Part shown: positions 7,851-16,346 of the stretch, in pieces | Position numbering within the stretch: position 1 is the stretch's first letter | Layout: each line of letters begins with the position of its first letter | Assembly: GCA_001443525.1 (NCBI GenBank) | Contig: LKPX01000022.1 | Coordinates: forward strand, 1 to 51,052 | DNA from: Desulfobacteraceae bacterium RAAP-1 | Lineage (GTDB): Bacteria; Desulfobacterota; Desulfobacteria; Desulfobacterales; Desulfatirhabdiaceae | DNA length: 51,052 nucleotides | Direction: 5' to 3' | Notes under the pieces: generated by a model | Seen by the model: only the letters and a program-made list of their open reading frames with translations | Told to the model about the DNA's origin: nothing | Databases searched by the model: none | Program-made: the position numbers and the translations under genes

Positions 7851-8722
7851 ATCGCAACGTTTTTCTTCCTGAAACGCTTCCGGAGCTTCTGGAACTGGCA
7901 ACCCATTATCCTGACGCCGTTTTATACGCCGGTGGAACGGATATTCTGGTGCAATTACGCGCCGGGACGATAGCGCCTCCGGCTTTGATCTGTTTAGAGC
8001 GCATAACAGCGCTGCGCTTCATCCGGGAGCAGAAAAATCATCTGGTGATCGGCGCCTGCACTCGTCTTACCGATATTCTGGAATCTTCTCCGGTGGCCGC
8101 ACACCTTCCGGTTCTCCGTAAAGCCGTCCGCGTTCTGGGATCGCCCCTTATCCGTCACACAGCCACCATTGGCGGCAATATCTGCACAGCCTCTCCGGCC
8201 GGAGACTCCCTTCCGGCGCTGACAATACTGGAGGCTGTTCTGGAACTGCATACATCCGAAGGAGCCCGCCGGAGCCCGCTGCACGAGTTTATTCTGGGGC
8301 CGGGACGGACTGCGCGCCGGCCGGGGGAAATCCTGACGGCGATCGAAATACCCAAACCCGCGGGTTTCAACATCCATCACTTTGAAAAAGTGGGGCAGCG
8401 AAGCGCCCTGGCGATCTCCATCGCATCTTTTGCGGCGCTGCTTCACATGTCGGATTCCGGCGTCATCGAAGACGCCAGACTGGCGTGGGGAAGCGTCGGC
8501 CCCACTATCGTTACATCGAAGGCGGCGGAAAATGCGCTGATCGGAAACCGGCTGAACCATGACGTGCTGACGCACGCCGCGGCTATAGCACGGGCCGCCG
8601 TTTCTCCCATTGACGACATCCGCGCCAGCGCCTTATACCGTCGTCAGGTATCCGGCAACCTGATGCTGCGTCTGAGCGATTACCGCCATCCCGCGACAAC
8701 GGATACGAGGCATATTTTATGA
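7847..8722 (+). CDS. Molybdenum hydroxylase, FAD-binding subunit
   Basis: 291 residues, CO-dehydrogenase medium-subunit family. FAD-binding signatures are YAGGTDILV near residue 27 and TIGGNICTASPAGDSLP near 106-122. There is no cysteine insertion of the kind that carries the extra 4Fe-4S cluster in 4-hydroxybenzoyl-CoA reductase, which argues against that exact enzyme. GTG 7847 is chosen because it overlaps the preceding stop and fits the family N-terminus (MNRNVFLPETLPELLEL). The gene ends in an ATGA overlap with the downstream transporter, suggesting the substrate or product is transported. Confidence 0.9.
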   Translation: MNRNVFLPETLPELLELATHYPDAVLYAGGTDILVQLRAGTIAPPALICLERITALRFIREQKNHLVIGACTRLTDILESSPVAAHLPVLRKAVRVLGSPLIRHTATIGGNICTASPAGDSLPALTILEAVLELHTSEGARRSPLHEFILGPGRTARRPGEILTAIEIPKPAGFNIHHFEKVGQRSALAISIASFAALLHMSDSGVIEDARLAWGSVGPTIVTSKAAENALIGNRLNHDVLTHAAAIARAAVSPIDDIRASALYRRQVSGNLMLRLSDYRHPATTDTRHIL

Positions 8723-9921
8723 CCCCAGACACCCAGCCGGCGTCATCCGGAATCTGGCGCCGGGATATGCTGATTCTCTATGGCGCCACCTTTCTGGCCT
8801 ATGCCAATATTTCGGTTTTCTTTCAGTTTGTAACTTATCTCGGCAACATCGGCATCGCTCCCGGGTGGTTCGGCCCCATTATCGGGGTATTTTCGGCCGT
8901 ATCACTTCTGACACGGCCGATGGTTATCCCGTTTATCCATGGCGGAAATGTCAGGCGCTGGCTGGGAATCGGAACAGCAGCCGCTTCCGCCTCCCTTTTT
9001 GCCTACAGCATTCCCTGTGGATTGTGGGGCATGATGGCCATCCGGATTTTTCACGGACTGGCATTTGTGGTATTGGGCGCAGCCCTGATGACCATCATCG
9101 TCGCACATATCCCCCGTGAGAACAGTGCGCAGGCTTTTGGAATTCTGGCCATATTCGTTCTGATTCCCAACACCCTCATTCCGCCGCTGCTTCCGTTTTT
9201 AAATCACATACTGGGAGGTTTCACGCATGTTCTGGCACTGTTTGCCGTCATCACGGCGCTGGTATATCCGGTCGTGCTGATGATCCACCCTGAAAACACC
9301 GCATCCCGCACACCAACAGCGCAGAATCGCCCTCATTTCAGGGAAATCCTGCAAAACCTGAAGAATTTAAGCATCTGTTCGCTGCTGGCCGCCATGTTGC
9401 TCCTGTACTGCGGCCTCGCCCTGATTTTTTTCTTTCTGGACGGCTATGGCCACAGTATCGGCATTCATGACACCGGTTTTTTTCTGACGCTGACATCCAT
9501 TGGCGAAATCGGCGTGCGACTGGCTGCCGGAAGCATCTTCGATCGTATGAATAAAATCCGGCTGAGCTTATGGACACTGGCGGGACTGACCGCCGGATAC
9601 GCTCTGCTGGCCGGAGCATCTTCAGAAACCGTTTTTTTTGCACTTGGAATTGTTCTGGGGCTGGGCTGGGGCATTGCAATGCCGGTATTCAGCAGTCTGA
9701 TGCTGGATATATCGGCTCCTGAATTCGGGGCATTCAACACCAATCTGGGACAGCAGATGTATCAGGGCGGGTTTTTTATCGGGCCGTTCCTGGGAGCATG
9801 GATGCTCCGGAAATGGGGGTTTCCCTCCCTGTTTTATCTGTGCGCACTCATGACCATTGGGGCAGCGGCCATGATCTGGATTGCCGGAAAAGCATCTAAA
9901 CATTCAGAACTCACCTGTTGA
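8719..9921 (+). CDS. MFS transporter
   Basis: 400 residues with about 12 hydrophobic segments and a short cytoplasmic loop in the middle (about 195-215), the standard major-facilitator layout. The loop after helix 2 and the matching one in the second half carry RPMVIPFIHG- and GSIFDRMNKIR-like sequences, corresponding to the MFS motif A position. It is most likely an inner-membrane exporter or importer for the compound handled by the surrounding enzymes. It is translationally coupled (ATGA) to the FAD subunit, and its stop lies 20 bp before the next gene. The substrate is unknown. Confidence 0.8.
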   Translation: MTPDTQPASSGIWRRDMLILYGATFLAYANISVFFQFVTYLGNIGIAPGWFGPIIGVFSAVSLLTRPMVIPFIHGGNVRRWLGIGTAAASASLFAYSIPCGLWGMMAIRIFHGLAFVVLGAALMTIIVAHIPRENSAQAFGILAIFVLIPNTLIPPLLPFLNHILGGFTHVLALFAVITALVYPVVLMIHPENTASRTPTAQNRPHFREILQNLKNLSICSLLAAMLLLYCGLALIFFFLDGYGHSIGIHDTGFFLTLTSIGEIGVRLAAGSIFDRMNKIRLSLWTLAGLTAGYALLAGASSETVFFALGIVLGLGWGIAMPVFSSLMLDISAPEFGAFNTNLGQQMYQGGFFIGPFLGAWMLRKWGFPSLFYLCALMTIGAAAMIWIAGKASKHSELTC

Positions 9922-9941
9922 GATTAAAGAGAGGCATCGCA

Positions 9942-10994
9942 ATGGAAAACGATATCAAAACGTCCGGTTCCCGCACTGAAAATGATATTACCGTGGATGT
10001 ATTCCGTCCGGAGGACGCCGAAGGCATTGTCCGGCTGTTTCAGGCGGTATATGGCGAAAGCTATCCCATCCGGCTTTTTTACGATCCGGCGGCAATCATC
10101 GCGGCCAACCGGGAGGGACGCTATCACTCGATTGTCGCCCGCACCCAATCCGGAGAGATCGTCGGTGTGACGCATGTATTTCCGTCGGCGCCCAGCAGCG
10201 CCGTTCTCGAAGCGGGGCTCGGCATGGTGCTGAAGGAATACCGGAACGCCGGCGTCAACGGCCGGATACTGAATTTCATTTTTGAGGAGTTTGCACCGAA
10301 CATCCTTCATGTCGAGGAGCTGTACGGCGAGGCGGTATGTAACCATACGATCCAGCAGAAATTTATGGCCCGGCTTAAATTCACGGCCCCCGCCCTTGAA
10401 ATCGCCCTGATGCCAGTGGAAGCCTATCAGAAAGAACAAAGCGCCGCCGGCCGCGTGGCGGCGCTCAATGCGTTTCGCTGTTACCGTTCCAAACCGCACC
10501 GGATTTATCTGCCGGCCGCGTACGAACCGATACTCCGGCAAATTTACGCATTGCTGGACGATATCCGTGATATCGCCGTATCGAACGAAAAAGCGCCCGA
10601 TGGCGCTGTATCACGCGGCGATCTGAAGGTATTCGACTTCGCCCGTGTCGCCCGGATAACCGTTCAAGAAATCGGAAGCGATGTCGCCGAGTTTCTTTCA
10701 GACATGGAAACCCGCTGTCTCGATCAGAACGCCGTCGTCCTGCAGGCGCGGGTCAACCTGGCAACACCGTGGGTCGGTGAGGCCGTGGACTGTCTTCGAA
10801 ACATGGGATATTTCTTCGGCGGCGCGCTGCCCCGATGGTTTGACACCGATGGATTTCTGATGCAGAAACTTCTTTGCCCGCCGGATTTTGACGGTATTCA
10901 GCTTCTGACCGATTTTTCCCGGCAGCTTCTGGCATTTATCCGGGAAGACTGGCAGCGCGCCGGAGGCAGGATGCGGTCATCGGGTCAGCTGTAA
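9942..10994 (+). CDS. GNAT-like acyltransferase family protein (paralogue 1)
   Basis: 350 residues, soluble. The N-terminal half (RPEDAEGIVRLFQAVYGESYP and HSIVARTQSGEIVGVTHVF) is typical of N-acyltransferase-like folds. The middle GEAVCNHTIQQK stretch and the C-terminal GYFFGGALPRWFDTDGFLMQK are shared with the protein at 15028. These proteins resemble anaerobe GNAT proteins that are sometimes joined to anti-sigma-type ATPases, which fits the neighbouring gene at 1654. No acceptor can be deduced. ATG 9942 is preferred to TTG 9918 because a clear aaagagagg lies just upstream. Confidence 0.6.
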   Translation: MENDIKTSGSRTENDITVDVFRPEDAEGIVRLFQAVYGESYPIRLFYDPAAIIAANREGRYHSIVARTQSGEIVGVTHVFPSAPSSAVLEAGLGMVLKEYRNAGVNGRILNFIFEEFAPNILHVEELYGEAVCNHTIQQKFMARLKFTAPALEIALMPVEAYQKEQSAAGRVAALNAFRCYRSKPHRIYLPAAYEPILRQIYALLDDIRDIAVSNEKAPDGAVSRGDLKVFDFARVARITVQEIGSDVAEFLSDMETRCLDQNAVVLQARVNLATPWVGEAVDCLRNMGYFFGGALPRWFDTDGFLMQKLLCPPDFDGIQLLTDFSRQLLAFIREDWQRAGGRMRSSGQL

Positions 10995-11034
10995 CGCAAA
11001 CGGTGGGCTCATTATGTGTTAACCAATTATCCAT

Positions 11035-11063
11035 TTTAAATTTCAGCTGATTTATTCTATATT
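11035..11063 (+). promoter_or_regulatory. Weak candidate promoter of the AAA-DUF4276 pair
   Basis: An AT-rich stretch in the 143-bp gap gives TTTAAA (11035-11040), 17 bp, and TATATT (11058-11063). The -35 is poor. The gap is the longest before the defence-like pair and suggests it has its own promoter. Confidence 0.35.
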
Positions 11064-11137
11064 GCGTCTCATCTGGAAGAGCATTTTGAACCATCTGTGT
11101 GATACGGCATAGCAACAATAAGAATGGAAGGCAATCC

Positions 11138-12430
11138 ATGGCAAAGATAGAAGGTTTTCGAGTCAAGAATTTTCGTACGCTGAAGGATGTCACGCTTGGC
11201 CGTCTCTGGAATCATCAACAGGCGGCGCCGCTTACACCTATGACGGCCGTGATTGGCAAAAACGGGGTTGGCAAAAGCACTCTGTTTGACGCATTCGGCT
11301 TTCTTGCGGATTGTTTGAAATCGGGCGTTGAAGAAGCATGCGACGCTCGTGGGCGTGGTGGGTTCGGAAAAATTTTATCTCAAGGCCGGAAGGGGCCGAT
11401 CGAGTTCGAAATTTACTATAAAGAAGACGGCAATGCGCGACCAATCACGTATGAACTGGCAATCGATCTTGATGACACAGGACGGCCTTATGTCCTGAAA
11501 GAACGTCTCAGACAACGCAGAAGAGGGCAAAAACATGGCTGGCCTTTTTCTTTTTTGATTTTGAATAGTGCTAAGGGGGTTGTCTGGAAAGGGGAACAGG
11601 TAGGTCAACAGATTGATGAGGACAAAAGTGATTTTGACATTTCAAAGCTGATAGAAGCCATAATATCCGACATGACAGAACAGGAATCAAAAGAAACTGA
11701 AGTTGTCGAACTGGAGGATCGTCGCAAATTGGGCATAGCGACTTTAGGCTCTCTGAAGCAGCATCCGAGAATTTCAGCTTTTCGTCGCTTCATTGAAGGT
11801 TGGTACCTCAGCTACTTCACACCTGATGCGGCTCGAAGCCTCCCGCTTGCCGGCCCCCAAAAACATCTCAATATTCATGGCGACAACCTTGGAAATGTCG
11901 TGCAGTTTATGGAACGCGATCCTCGAAAACGTCTTCAGAGCATCCTCGACAGGATGGCCGAGAAAATTCCAGGCATAGACAAGATAGACACGGAAAAAAC
12001 CAGTGATGGAAGACTGCTCCTCCGATTCAACGACAAAGGGTTTCAAGACCCGTTTTATGCTCAGCAAATGTCAGACGGCACATTGAAGGTTTTTGCTTAT
12101 CTGCTATTAATGGAAGACCCGACGCCGCTACCGTTCTTATGCATCGAAGAACCTGAGAACGGCTTGTATCACAAGCTGCTTGAGTCACTGGCAAAAGAAT
12201 TCCGTGAACACGCAACCGGGCGGAAAGGTGGTTCTCAGGTCTTTATTACGACGCATCAGCCATATTTTGTAGATGCTCTTGAACCAGACGAAGTGTGGAT
12301 TCTTGAAAAAGGGCATGACGGATTTTCGACCATACGCAGAGCCAGTGATGACGCCATCGTCAGGAATCTGGCAGCCGAAGGCTTGCCATTGGGCGGGCTT
12401 TGGTACAGCGACTATCTGGACGCGAGGTGA
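11138..12430 (+). CDS. AAA (SMC/ABC-type, AAA_21-like) ATPase
   Basis: 430 residues. Walker A GKNGVGKST is near residue 40, a signature-like QMSDGTLKVFAYLLLM near 307-323, Walker B FLCIEEPENG near 333, and the switch His in FITTHQPYF near 370. This is the architecture of ATPases from overcoming-lysogenization-defect, AbiL/PARIS and related defence pairs, where the ATPase senses or sequesters and its partner acts. The next gene (DUF4276) starts 4 bp after the stop. The pair has no metabolic link to its neighbours and reads as a cassette inserted between operon genes. ATG 11138 has a good ggaaggc Shine-Dalgarno; the upstream in-frame GTG at 11099 adds unconserved residues. Confidence 0.85.
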   Translation: MAKIEGFRVKNFRTLKDVTLGRLWNHQQAAPLTPMTAVIGKNGVGKSTLFDAFGFLADCLKSGVEEACDARGRGGFGKILSQGRKGPIEFEIYYKEDGNARPITYELAIDLDDTGRPYVLKERLRQRRRGQKHGWPFSFLILNSAKGVVWKGEQVGQQIDEDKSDFDISKLIEAIISDMTEQESKETEVVELEDRRKLGIATLGSLKQHPRISAFRRFIEGWYLSYFTPDAARSLPLAGPQKHLNIHGDNLGNVVQFMERDPRKRLQSILDRMAEKIPGIDKIDTEKTSDGRLLLRFNDKGFQDPFYAQQMSDGTLKVFAYLLLMEDPTPLPFLCIEEPENGLYHKLLESLAKEFREHATGRKGGSQVFITTHQPYFVDALEPDEVWILEKGHDGFSTIRRASDDAIVRNLAAEGLPLGGLWYSDYLDAR

Positions 12431-12434
12431 TCGA

Positions 12435-13097
12435 ATGCATTTTGAGATTCTCATTGAAGATGAGTCTGGCAAGAAAGCTCTGGATATCCTCGTGCCAAAG
12501 ATTATCGAAGGAAAACATACGTTTCATGTTCATCCGTATAAAGGAATTGGTCATCTTCCGAAAAATCTTAAAGCGAATAGTGACGCCGGCAAGCGCATTT
12601 TGCTCGATCAGCTTCCAAGGCTTCTTCGGGGGTATGGAAAAGCCTTTTCCAATTATCCTGACAATTACCCGACAGCCGTTATTCTGGTGTGCGATCTGGA
12701 CAACAAGTGTCTGAAAGCCTTTCGCCAGGAAATTTTCGCCATCCTGAATGAATGCAATCCCAGACCCAAAACCCGGTTTTGTATTGCTGTTGAAGAAGGA
12801 GAAGCCTGGTTTTTGGGTGATATTTCAGCAATCAAATCCGCTTATCCGAAGGCTAAAGATGCCGTCCTGAATACATACATGAATGACTCTATTTGCGGGA
12901 CATGGGAGCGCCTGGCCGACGCTGTTTATCATGGAGGGGCAGATGCTCTTTCCGCCAGGGGGTGGCAGGCTGTCGGCGAAGAGAAATCTCGCTGGGCTGA
13001 AAAGATCAGTCCACATATGGACGTTGCCAATAATGCATCCCCAAGCTTTGTTCACTTTAAGGAAAAGTTGATGGAACTCGCTGGAACTATAGCCTGA
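12435..13097 (+). CDS. DUF4276 family protein, TOPRIM-like partner of the AAA ATPase
   Basis: 220 residues. The N-terminal ILIEDESGKKALDIL supplies the first acidic residues of a TOPRIM-like fold, VILVCDLDNKC (about 83-93) gives the DxD, and FCIAVEEGEAWFLGD (about 115-130) adds further conserved acids. GTWERLADAVYHGG and HMDVANNASPSF near the C-terminus are family-conserved. DUF4276 genes are very often found directly after AAA ATPases. A nuclease-like effector role by analogy with ATPase/TOPRIM defence pairs (PARIS, Gabija, OLD-type) is an inference, not established for this family to my knowledge. Confidence 0.85.
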   Translation: MHFEILIEDESGKKALDILVPKIIEGKHTFHVHPYKGIGHLPKNLKANSDAGKRILLDQLPRLLRGYGKAFSNYPDNYPTAVILVCDLDNKCLKAFRQEIFAILNECNPRPKTRFCIAVEEGEAWFLGDISAIKSAYPKAKDAVLNTYMNDSICGTWERLADAVYHGGADALSARGWQAVGEEKSRWAEKISPHMDVANNASPSFVHFKEKLMELAGTIA

Positions 13098-13170
13098 TGG
13101 AGTTCTCTCATTTTAAAAGCTCAATATCTTTGTCGCTTAAAATATCAACAGATTTCGAGGCGCAACCCCC

Positions 13171-14670
13171 ATGTACAATGTCGCACATGAACTCCTGCAC
13201 CGGCAAACAATCGCCCGAGGCGACAAAATCGCCATTTACTGCGGCAGAGAAACCATTACCTATCGTCAGCTCCAGGAAGAGGCCAACAGGTTCGGGAATG
13301 TTCTCAAAGCCATTGGTCTGAAACCGGGAGATAAGATTATTCTGTCGTTGCCGGATTGTCCGGATACTGTCGTCGCCTTTCTGGGAAGTATCATTTATGG
13401 CGTCTGGCCGGTTCTCGTCAGCCCCGACCTGTCCGAAAGCACTTATGCGTTTATTGTGGAGGATTCCGGCGCCGTCGCAGTCCTGACATCAACTGACAGC
13501 GCGGCTGCCATGGTTTGCAGCGCATCACTGCGGAAATCCCTTTGCATTCAAACACCGGAAATGGAAACTCTCCGCCGGGAAGCGTCCAGCAAACTCGATC
13601 CCTGGCCTTCCCGTGAAGATGATATCGCTTTCATGCTCTACAGCTCCGGAAGCACCGGAACGCCCAAAGGCGTACCCCACCGGCATCGGGATATCCCGTT
13701 TACCGCCGATACTTATGCCGCCGAAGTCCTGAACCTGACGGCGTCGGATATCTGCTTTTCCGCCAGCAAGCTGTTTTTCGCTTACGGATTGGGCAACAGC
13801 CTTTCATTTCCGCTGCGCTTCGGCGCTTCCGTGATATTGTACCCCTCAAAACCGACGCCGTCCGATATTTTCGCCATCATCGCCGCCTGTCACCCCACCA
13901 TTTTTTTCGCCGTTCCCACTGTCTATAACATGCTGCTGAAGAGTATCGACGACACCGTTTCCATGCCATCGCTGCGGCTTTGCGTATCCGCCGGTGAAGC
14001 GCTTCCGGCGTCAACATGGCGTGAATGGATGCGACTTACCGGGCTTGAAATCATCGACGGCGTCGGCTCGACGGAAGCCCTTCATATTTTTATCTCCAAC
14101 CGCCCCGGCAGGGTGCGCCCGGGAACTTCCGGGACGGTTGTCTCCGGCTATGAAGCCCGGATCGTGGACAGCGCTGGATCGTCCGCACCTCCTGGAGAGC
14201 CGGGACATCTTCTGATCCGCGGAAAAAGCACGGCGCCCTTCTATTGGAACAGACCCGACAAGACATCTGAAACAATGCTGGAAGACGGCTGGCTGGAAAC
14301 CGGTGATATTTATACCGTTAGCGATGGTTGCTTCACCTTTCAGGGAAGATCGGATGACATGTTCAAATCCGGCGGTCATTGGGTCTCTCCGGCGCTGGTC
14401 GAGCAGGTCATGCGGGAACACCCCGCCGTGACAGAATGCGCCGTTACGCAACGAATGCTGGAAGGGCTTGTAAAAGCGATGGCCTTTGCGATCCCCGCCG
14501 CCGGATATCAGGGGGATATCACTTTGTTTCGGGACATCCGTGCGTTCATTCTCCAACGACTGCCCGATTATATGTGCCCTGTTCAGATCGAATTCTGTAC
14601 GGAACTGCCGAAAACCGAAACAGGTAAGATACAGCGGTTTAAATTACGGGAGAAAACACTTGACGGATAA
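13171..14670 (+). CDS. Benzoate-CoA-ligase-like adenylate-forming enzyme
   Basis: 499 residues of the ANL superfamily. The P-loop-like MLYSSGSTGTPKGVPH is near residue 157, the aryl-CoA-ligase-type FFAYGLGNSLSFPL near 205, GVGSTEALHIFISN near 298, LETGDIY near 377, and the catalytic Lys in PKTETGKIQR near 487. The order and spacing fit benzoate/4-hydroxybenzoate CoA ligases. It activates a carboxylic acid with ATP; the acceptor may be CoA or, given the stand-alone ACP that follows, the phosphopantetheine of that ACP. It starts 73 bp after the DUF4276 gene. Confidence 0.85.
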   Translation: MYNVAHELLHRQTIARGDKIAIYCGRETITYRQLQEEANRFGNVLKAIGLKPGDKIILSLPDCPDTVVAFLGSIIYGVWPVLVSPDLSESTYAFIVEDSGAVAVLTSTDSAAAMVCSASLRKSLCIQTPEMETLRREASSKLDPWPSREDDIAFMLYSSGSTGTPKGVPHRHRDIPFTADTYAAEVLNLTASDICFSASKLFFAYGLGNSLSFPLRFGASVILYPSKPTPSDIFAIIAACHPTIFFAVPTVYNMLLKSIDDTVSMPSLRLCVSAGEALPASTWREWMRLTGLEIIDGVGSTEALHIFISNRPGRVRPGTSGTVVSGYEARIVDSAGSSAPPGEPGHLLIRGKSTAPFYWNRPDKTSETMLEDGWLETGDIYTVSDGCFTFQGRSDDMFKSGGHWVSPALVEQVMREHPAVTECAVTQRMLEGLVKAMAFAIPAAGYQGDITLFRDIRAFILQRLPDYMCPVQIEFCTELPKTETGKIQRFKLREKTLDG

Positions 14671-14742
14671 CACCGGCATCCTTCAATATGGCCGGTATCA
14701 ACACAAATGCACGTTGCCGACAATTTACAGGGAGAGATCAAA

Positions 14743-14988
14743 ATGACGATCACAGGAAATGATATCACTGCAATCATGAAAACCGTCGGAATAGATCCGA
14801 AAACCGTTGACGCCCTCAAAATGGATATTCCTCTCGTACACCAGGGACTGGACTCCATAGACATGCCGGTTATAGCCGTAGCTGTCGAAAAAAAATTCGG
14901 TATAGACCTGTCGGAAGCCAATGCGACACAACTTAAAACCATCGATGACTTTGTTACATTTGTAAACAAGATGATGCCCAAGGGGTAA
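14743..14988 (+). CDS. Stand-alone acyl/aryl carrier protein
   Basis: 81 residues, the size of a discrete carrier protein. The segment QGLDSIDMPVIAVAVEKKFG (about 41-60) has the DSI motif whose Ser should receive 4'-phosphopantetheine, followed by the usual acidic helix with an EKKFG turn. ATG 14743 is preceded by gggagagatc. Its place between an adenylating enzyme and, downstream, an acyl-CoA dehydrogenase suggests that an activated acid is carried on it during modification, as in pathways that oxidise or hydroxylate ACP-bound substrates. It is unlike primary AcpP in sequence and context. Confidence 0.88.
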   Translation: MTITGNDITAIMKTVGIDPKTVDALKMDIPLVHQGLDSIDMPVIAVAVEKKFGIDLSEANATQLKTIDDFVTFVNKMMPKG

Positions 14989-15027
14989 CCCCTTCACAAA
15001 AACAGCATTTGTGTTGATGAAACAGTC

Positions 15028-16140
15028 ATGAACCCGGCGCGGTCATTACAAATTGCTGGAAACGCAGTCCGCGCCGTTTTACCCGGAAACCGTATGAAAA
15101 TCGATCACGAGATTCCCGTCGAAGCCGGGCAGAAATTTCAGGTGGATGCTTTCAAAGAGGCGGACGCTCTCGGAATCGCCAATTTGTTTTATGCAATTTA
15201 TGGCGCTGACTATCCTTTTGAAACCTATTACATTCCGGAAAAGATCATTGCGGAGAATCGCTGCGGCAACATTCATTCGGTGGTAGCCCGCACGCCCGGC
15301 GGCGATATCATCGCTCACGGAGCGATTTTCCGCAGTTCAGCGCCATACCCGAATCTGTATGAAATCGGACAATACATTGTACTGAAAAACTACCGCGATT
15401 CCTTCGCTGCATACAAAATCAACCAGTATATCGCCGAAACGCTGGTAAAAGCGGTCAATCCCGACGGTTTGTTCGGAGAAGCCGTCTGCAATCACACAAC
15501 CACGCAGAAGGCTTCCGCCCTGATCGGCATGAAAGACATGGCGCTCGAAGTGGCGCTGATGCCGCCTGAAACCTACCAGAGAGAGAAAAACGGATGTGAT
15601 CGGGTGTCCTGTCTGATACAGTTCAGGTCTTATCATGACAGGCCCCACACCATCTTCGTTCCGCCGGCATACCGGCGGGAAATTGAATTTGCAGCAGATG
15701 GTCCGGATTTCACCAGAACCCTGCTCGATTCGATCGAACCCATTCCTCCGGATATTTCCAGCAAATATACGACGGCTTTTCTTTCGTTCGCCGGCGTTGT
15801 GCGCACGAATGTCGAAGCCGCCGGAAGTGATATCGCCGCAATTATCGACGACATTGAACGCCAGGCATCGGCAAAGCGCATGGAAGTGCTTCAATTCTTT
15901 CTGAATCTGGCAATGCCATGGAGCGGAAAGGTTGTGGAAATTTTCAGGAAAAAGGGATTTTTTTCAGGAGGATACGTCCCCAGGTGGTTTGATACGGACG
16001 CCATTCTCATGCAAAAGAACCAGACGGATCCGAATTTTGAAAGCATTGTGCTTTATTCTCCCAGCGCAGCGACCATAAAAGAGTTTGTACAGTCTGACTG
16101 GGCGCGAACGCAAAAACACCGCGGCGTCACCCCCTTATGA
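15028..16140 (+). CDS. GNAT-like acyltransferase family protein (paralogue 2)
   Basis: 370 residues, clearly paralogous to the protein at 9942: VARTPGGDIIAHGAIF versus VARTQSGEIVGVTHVF, GEAVCNHTTTQK versus GEAVCNHTIQQK, and GFFSGGYVPRWFDTDAILMQK versus GYFFGGALPRWFDTDGFLMQK. The strong retention of the RWFDTD motif suggests a shared active or binding site near the C-terminus. It lies 40 bp after the ACP gene, so an ACP-bound acyl group is a plausible donor. The start is uncertain; ATG 15094 is an alternative that removes 22 unconserved residues. Confidence 0.6.
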   Translation: MNPARSLQIAGNAVRAVLPGNRMKIDHEIPVEAGQKFQVDAFKEADALGIANLFYAIYGADYPFETYYIPEKIIAENRCGNIHSVVARTPGGDIIAHGAIFRSSAPYPNLYEIGQYIVLKNYRDSFAAYKINQYIAETLVKAVNPDGLFGEAVCNHTTTQKASALIGMKDMALEVALMPPETYQREKNGCDRVSCLIQFRSYHDRPHTIFVPPAYRREIEFAADGPDFTRTLLDSIEPIPPDISSKYTTAFLSFAGVVRTNVEAAGSDIAAIIDDIERQASAKRMEVLQFFLNLAMPWSGKVVEIFRKKGFFSGGYVPRWFDTDAILMQKNQTDPNFESIVLYSPSAATIKEFVQSDWARTQKHRGVTPL

Positions 16141-16346
16141 ATGCGAAAAAACGCCGCGAACTGGCGGATGAAGCCAGAACCCTCTGCGAAGATATCTCTT
16201 ATGGATATGTCCACGACTGGATGCAGCAACATCCCGGCGGTCTGGGAATGGATAAATCAAAATGTATTCTTACGGTAAAAATCAAAAGGAGAAACAGTGG
16301 CCGAAAAATATATCAGTATCCGCAATTTGAAATTTCTGCTGTATGA
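16137..16346 (+). CDS. Small hypothetical protein overlapping the next gene
   Basis: 69 codons starting in an ATGA overlap with the preceding stop. The first half (RRELADEARTLCEDISYGYVHDWMQQHPGG) looks helical and gene-like. The last 17 codons overlap the acyl-CoA dehydrogenase start in another frame. I do not recognise the family. Without this ORF the gap before the dehydrogenase would be 156 bp, unusually long for this operon, which supports it being real. It could also be a decayed gene. Confidence 0.4.
   Translation: MNAKKRRELADEARTLCEDISYGYVHDWMQQHPGGLGMDKSKCILTVKIKRRNSGRKIYQYPQFEISAV

Noticed and set aside
4148-8722. Naming the Mo hydroxylase 4-hydroxybenzoyl-CoA reductase
   Set aside because: The large-subunit length fits, but the FAD subunit lacks the extra 4Fe-4S insertion, and substrate residues cannot be judged without alignment.
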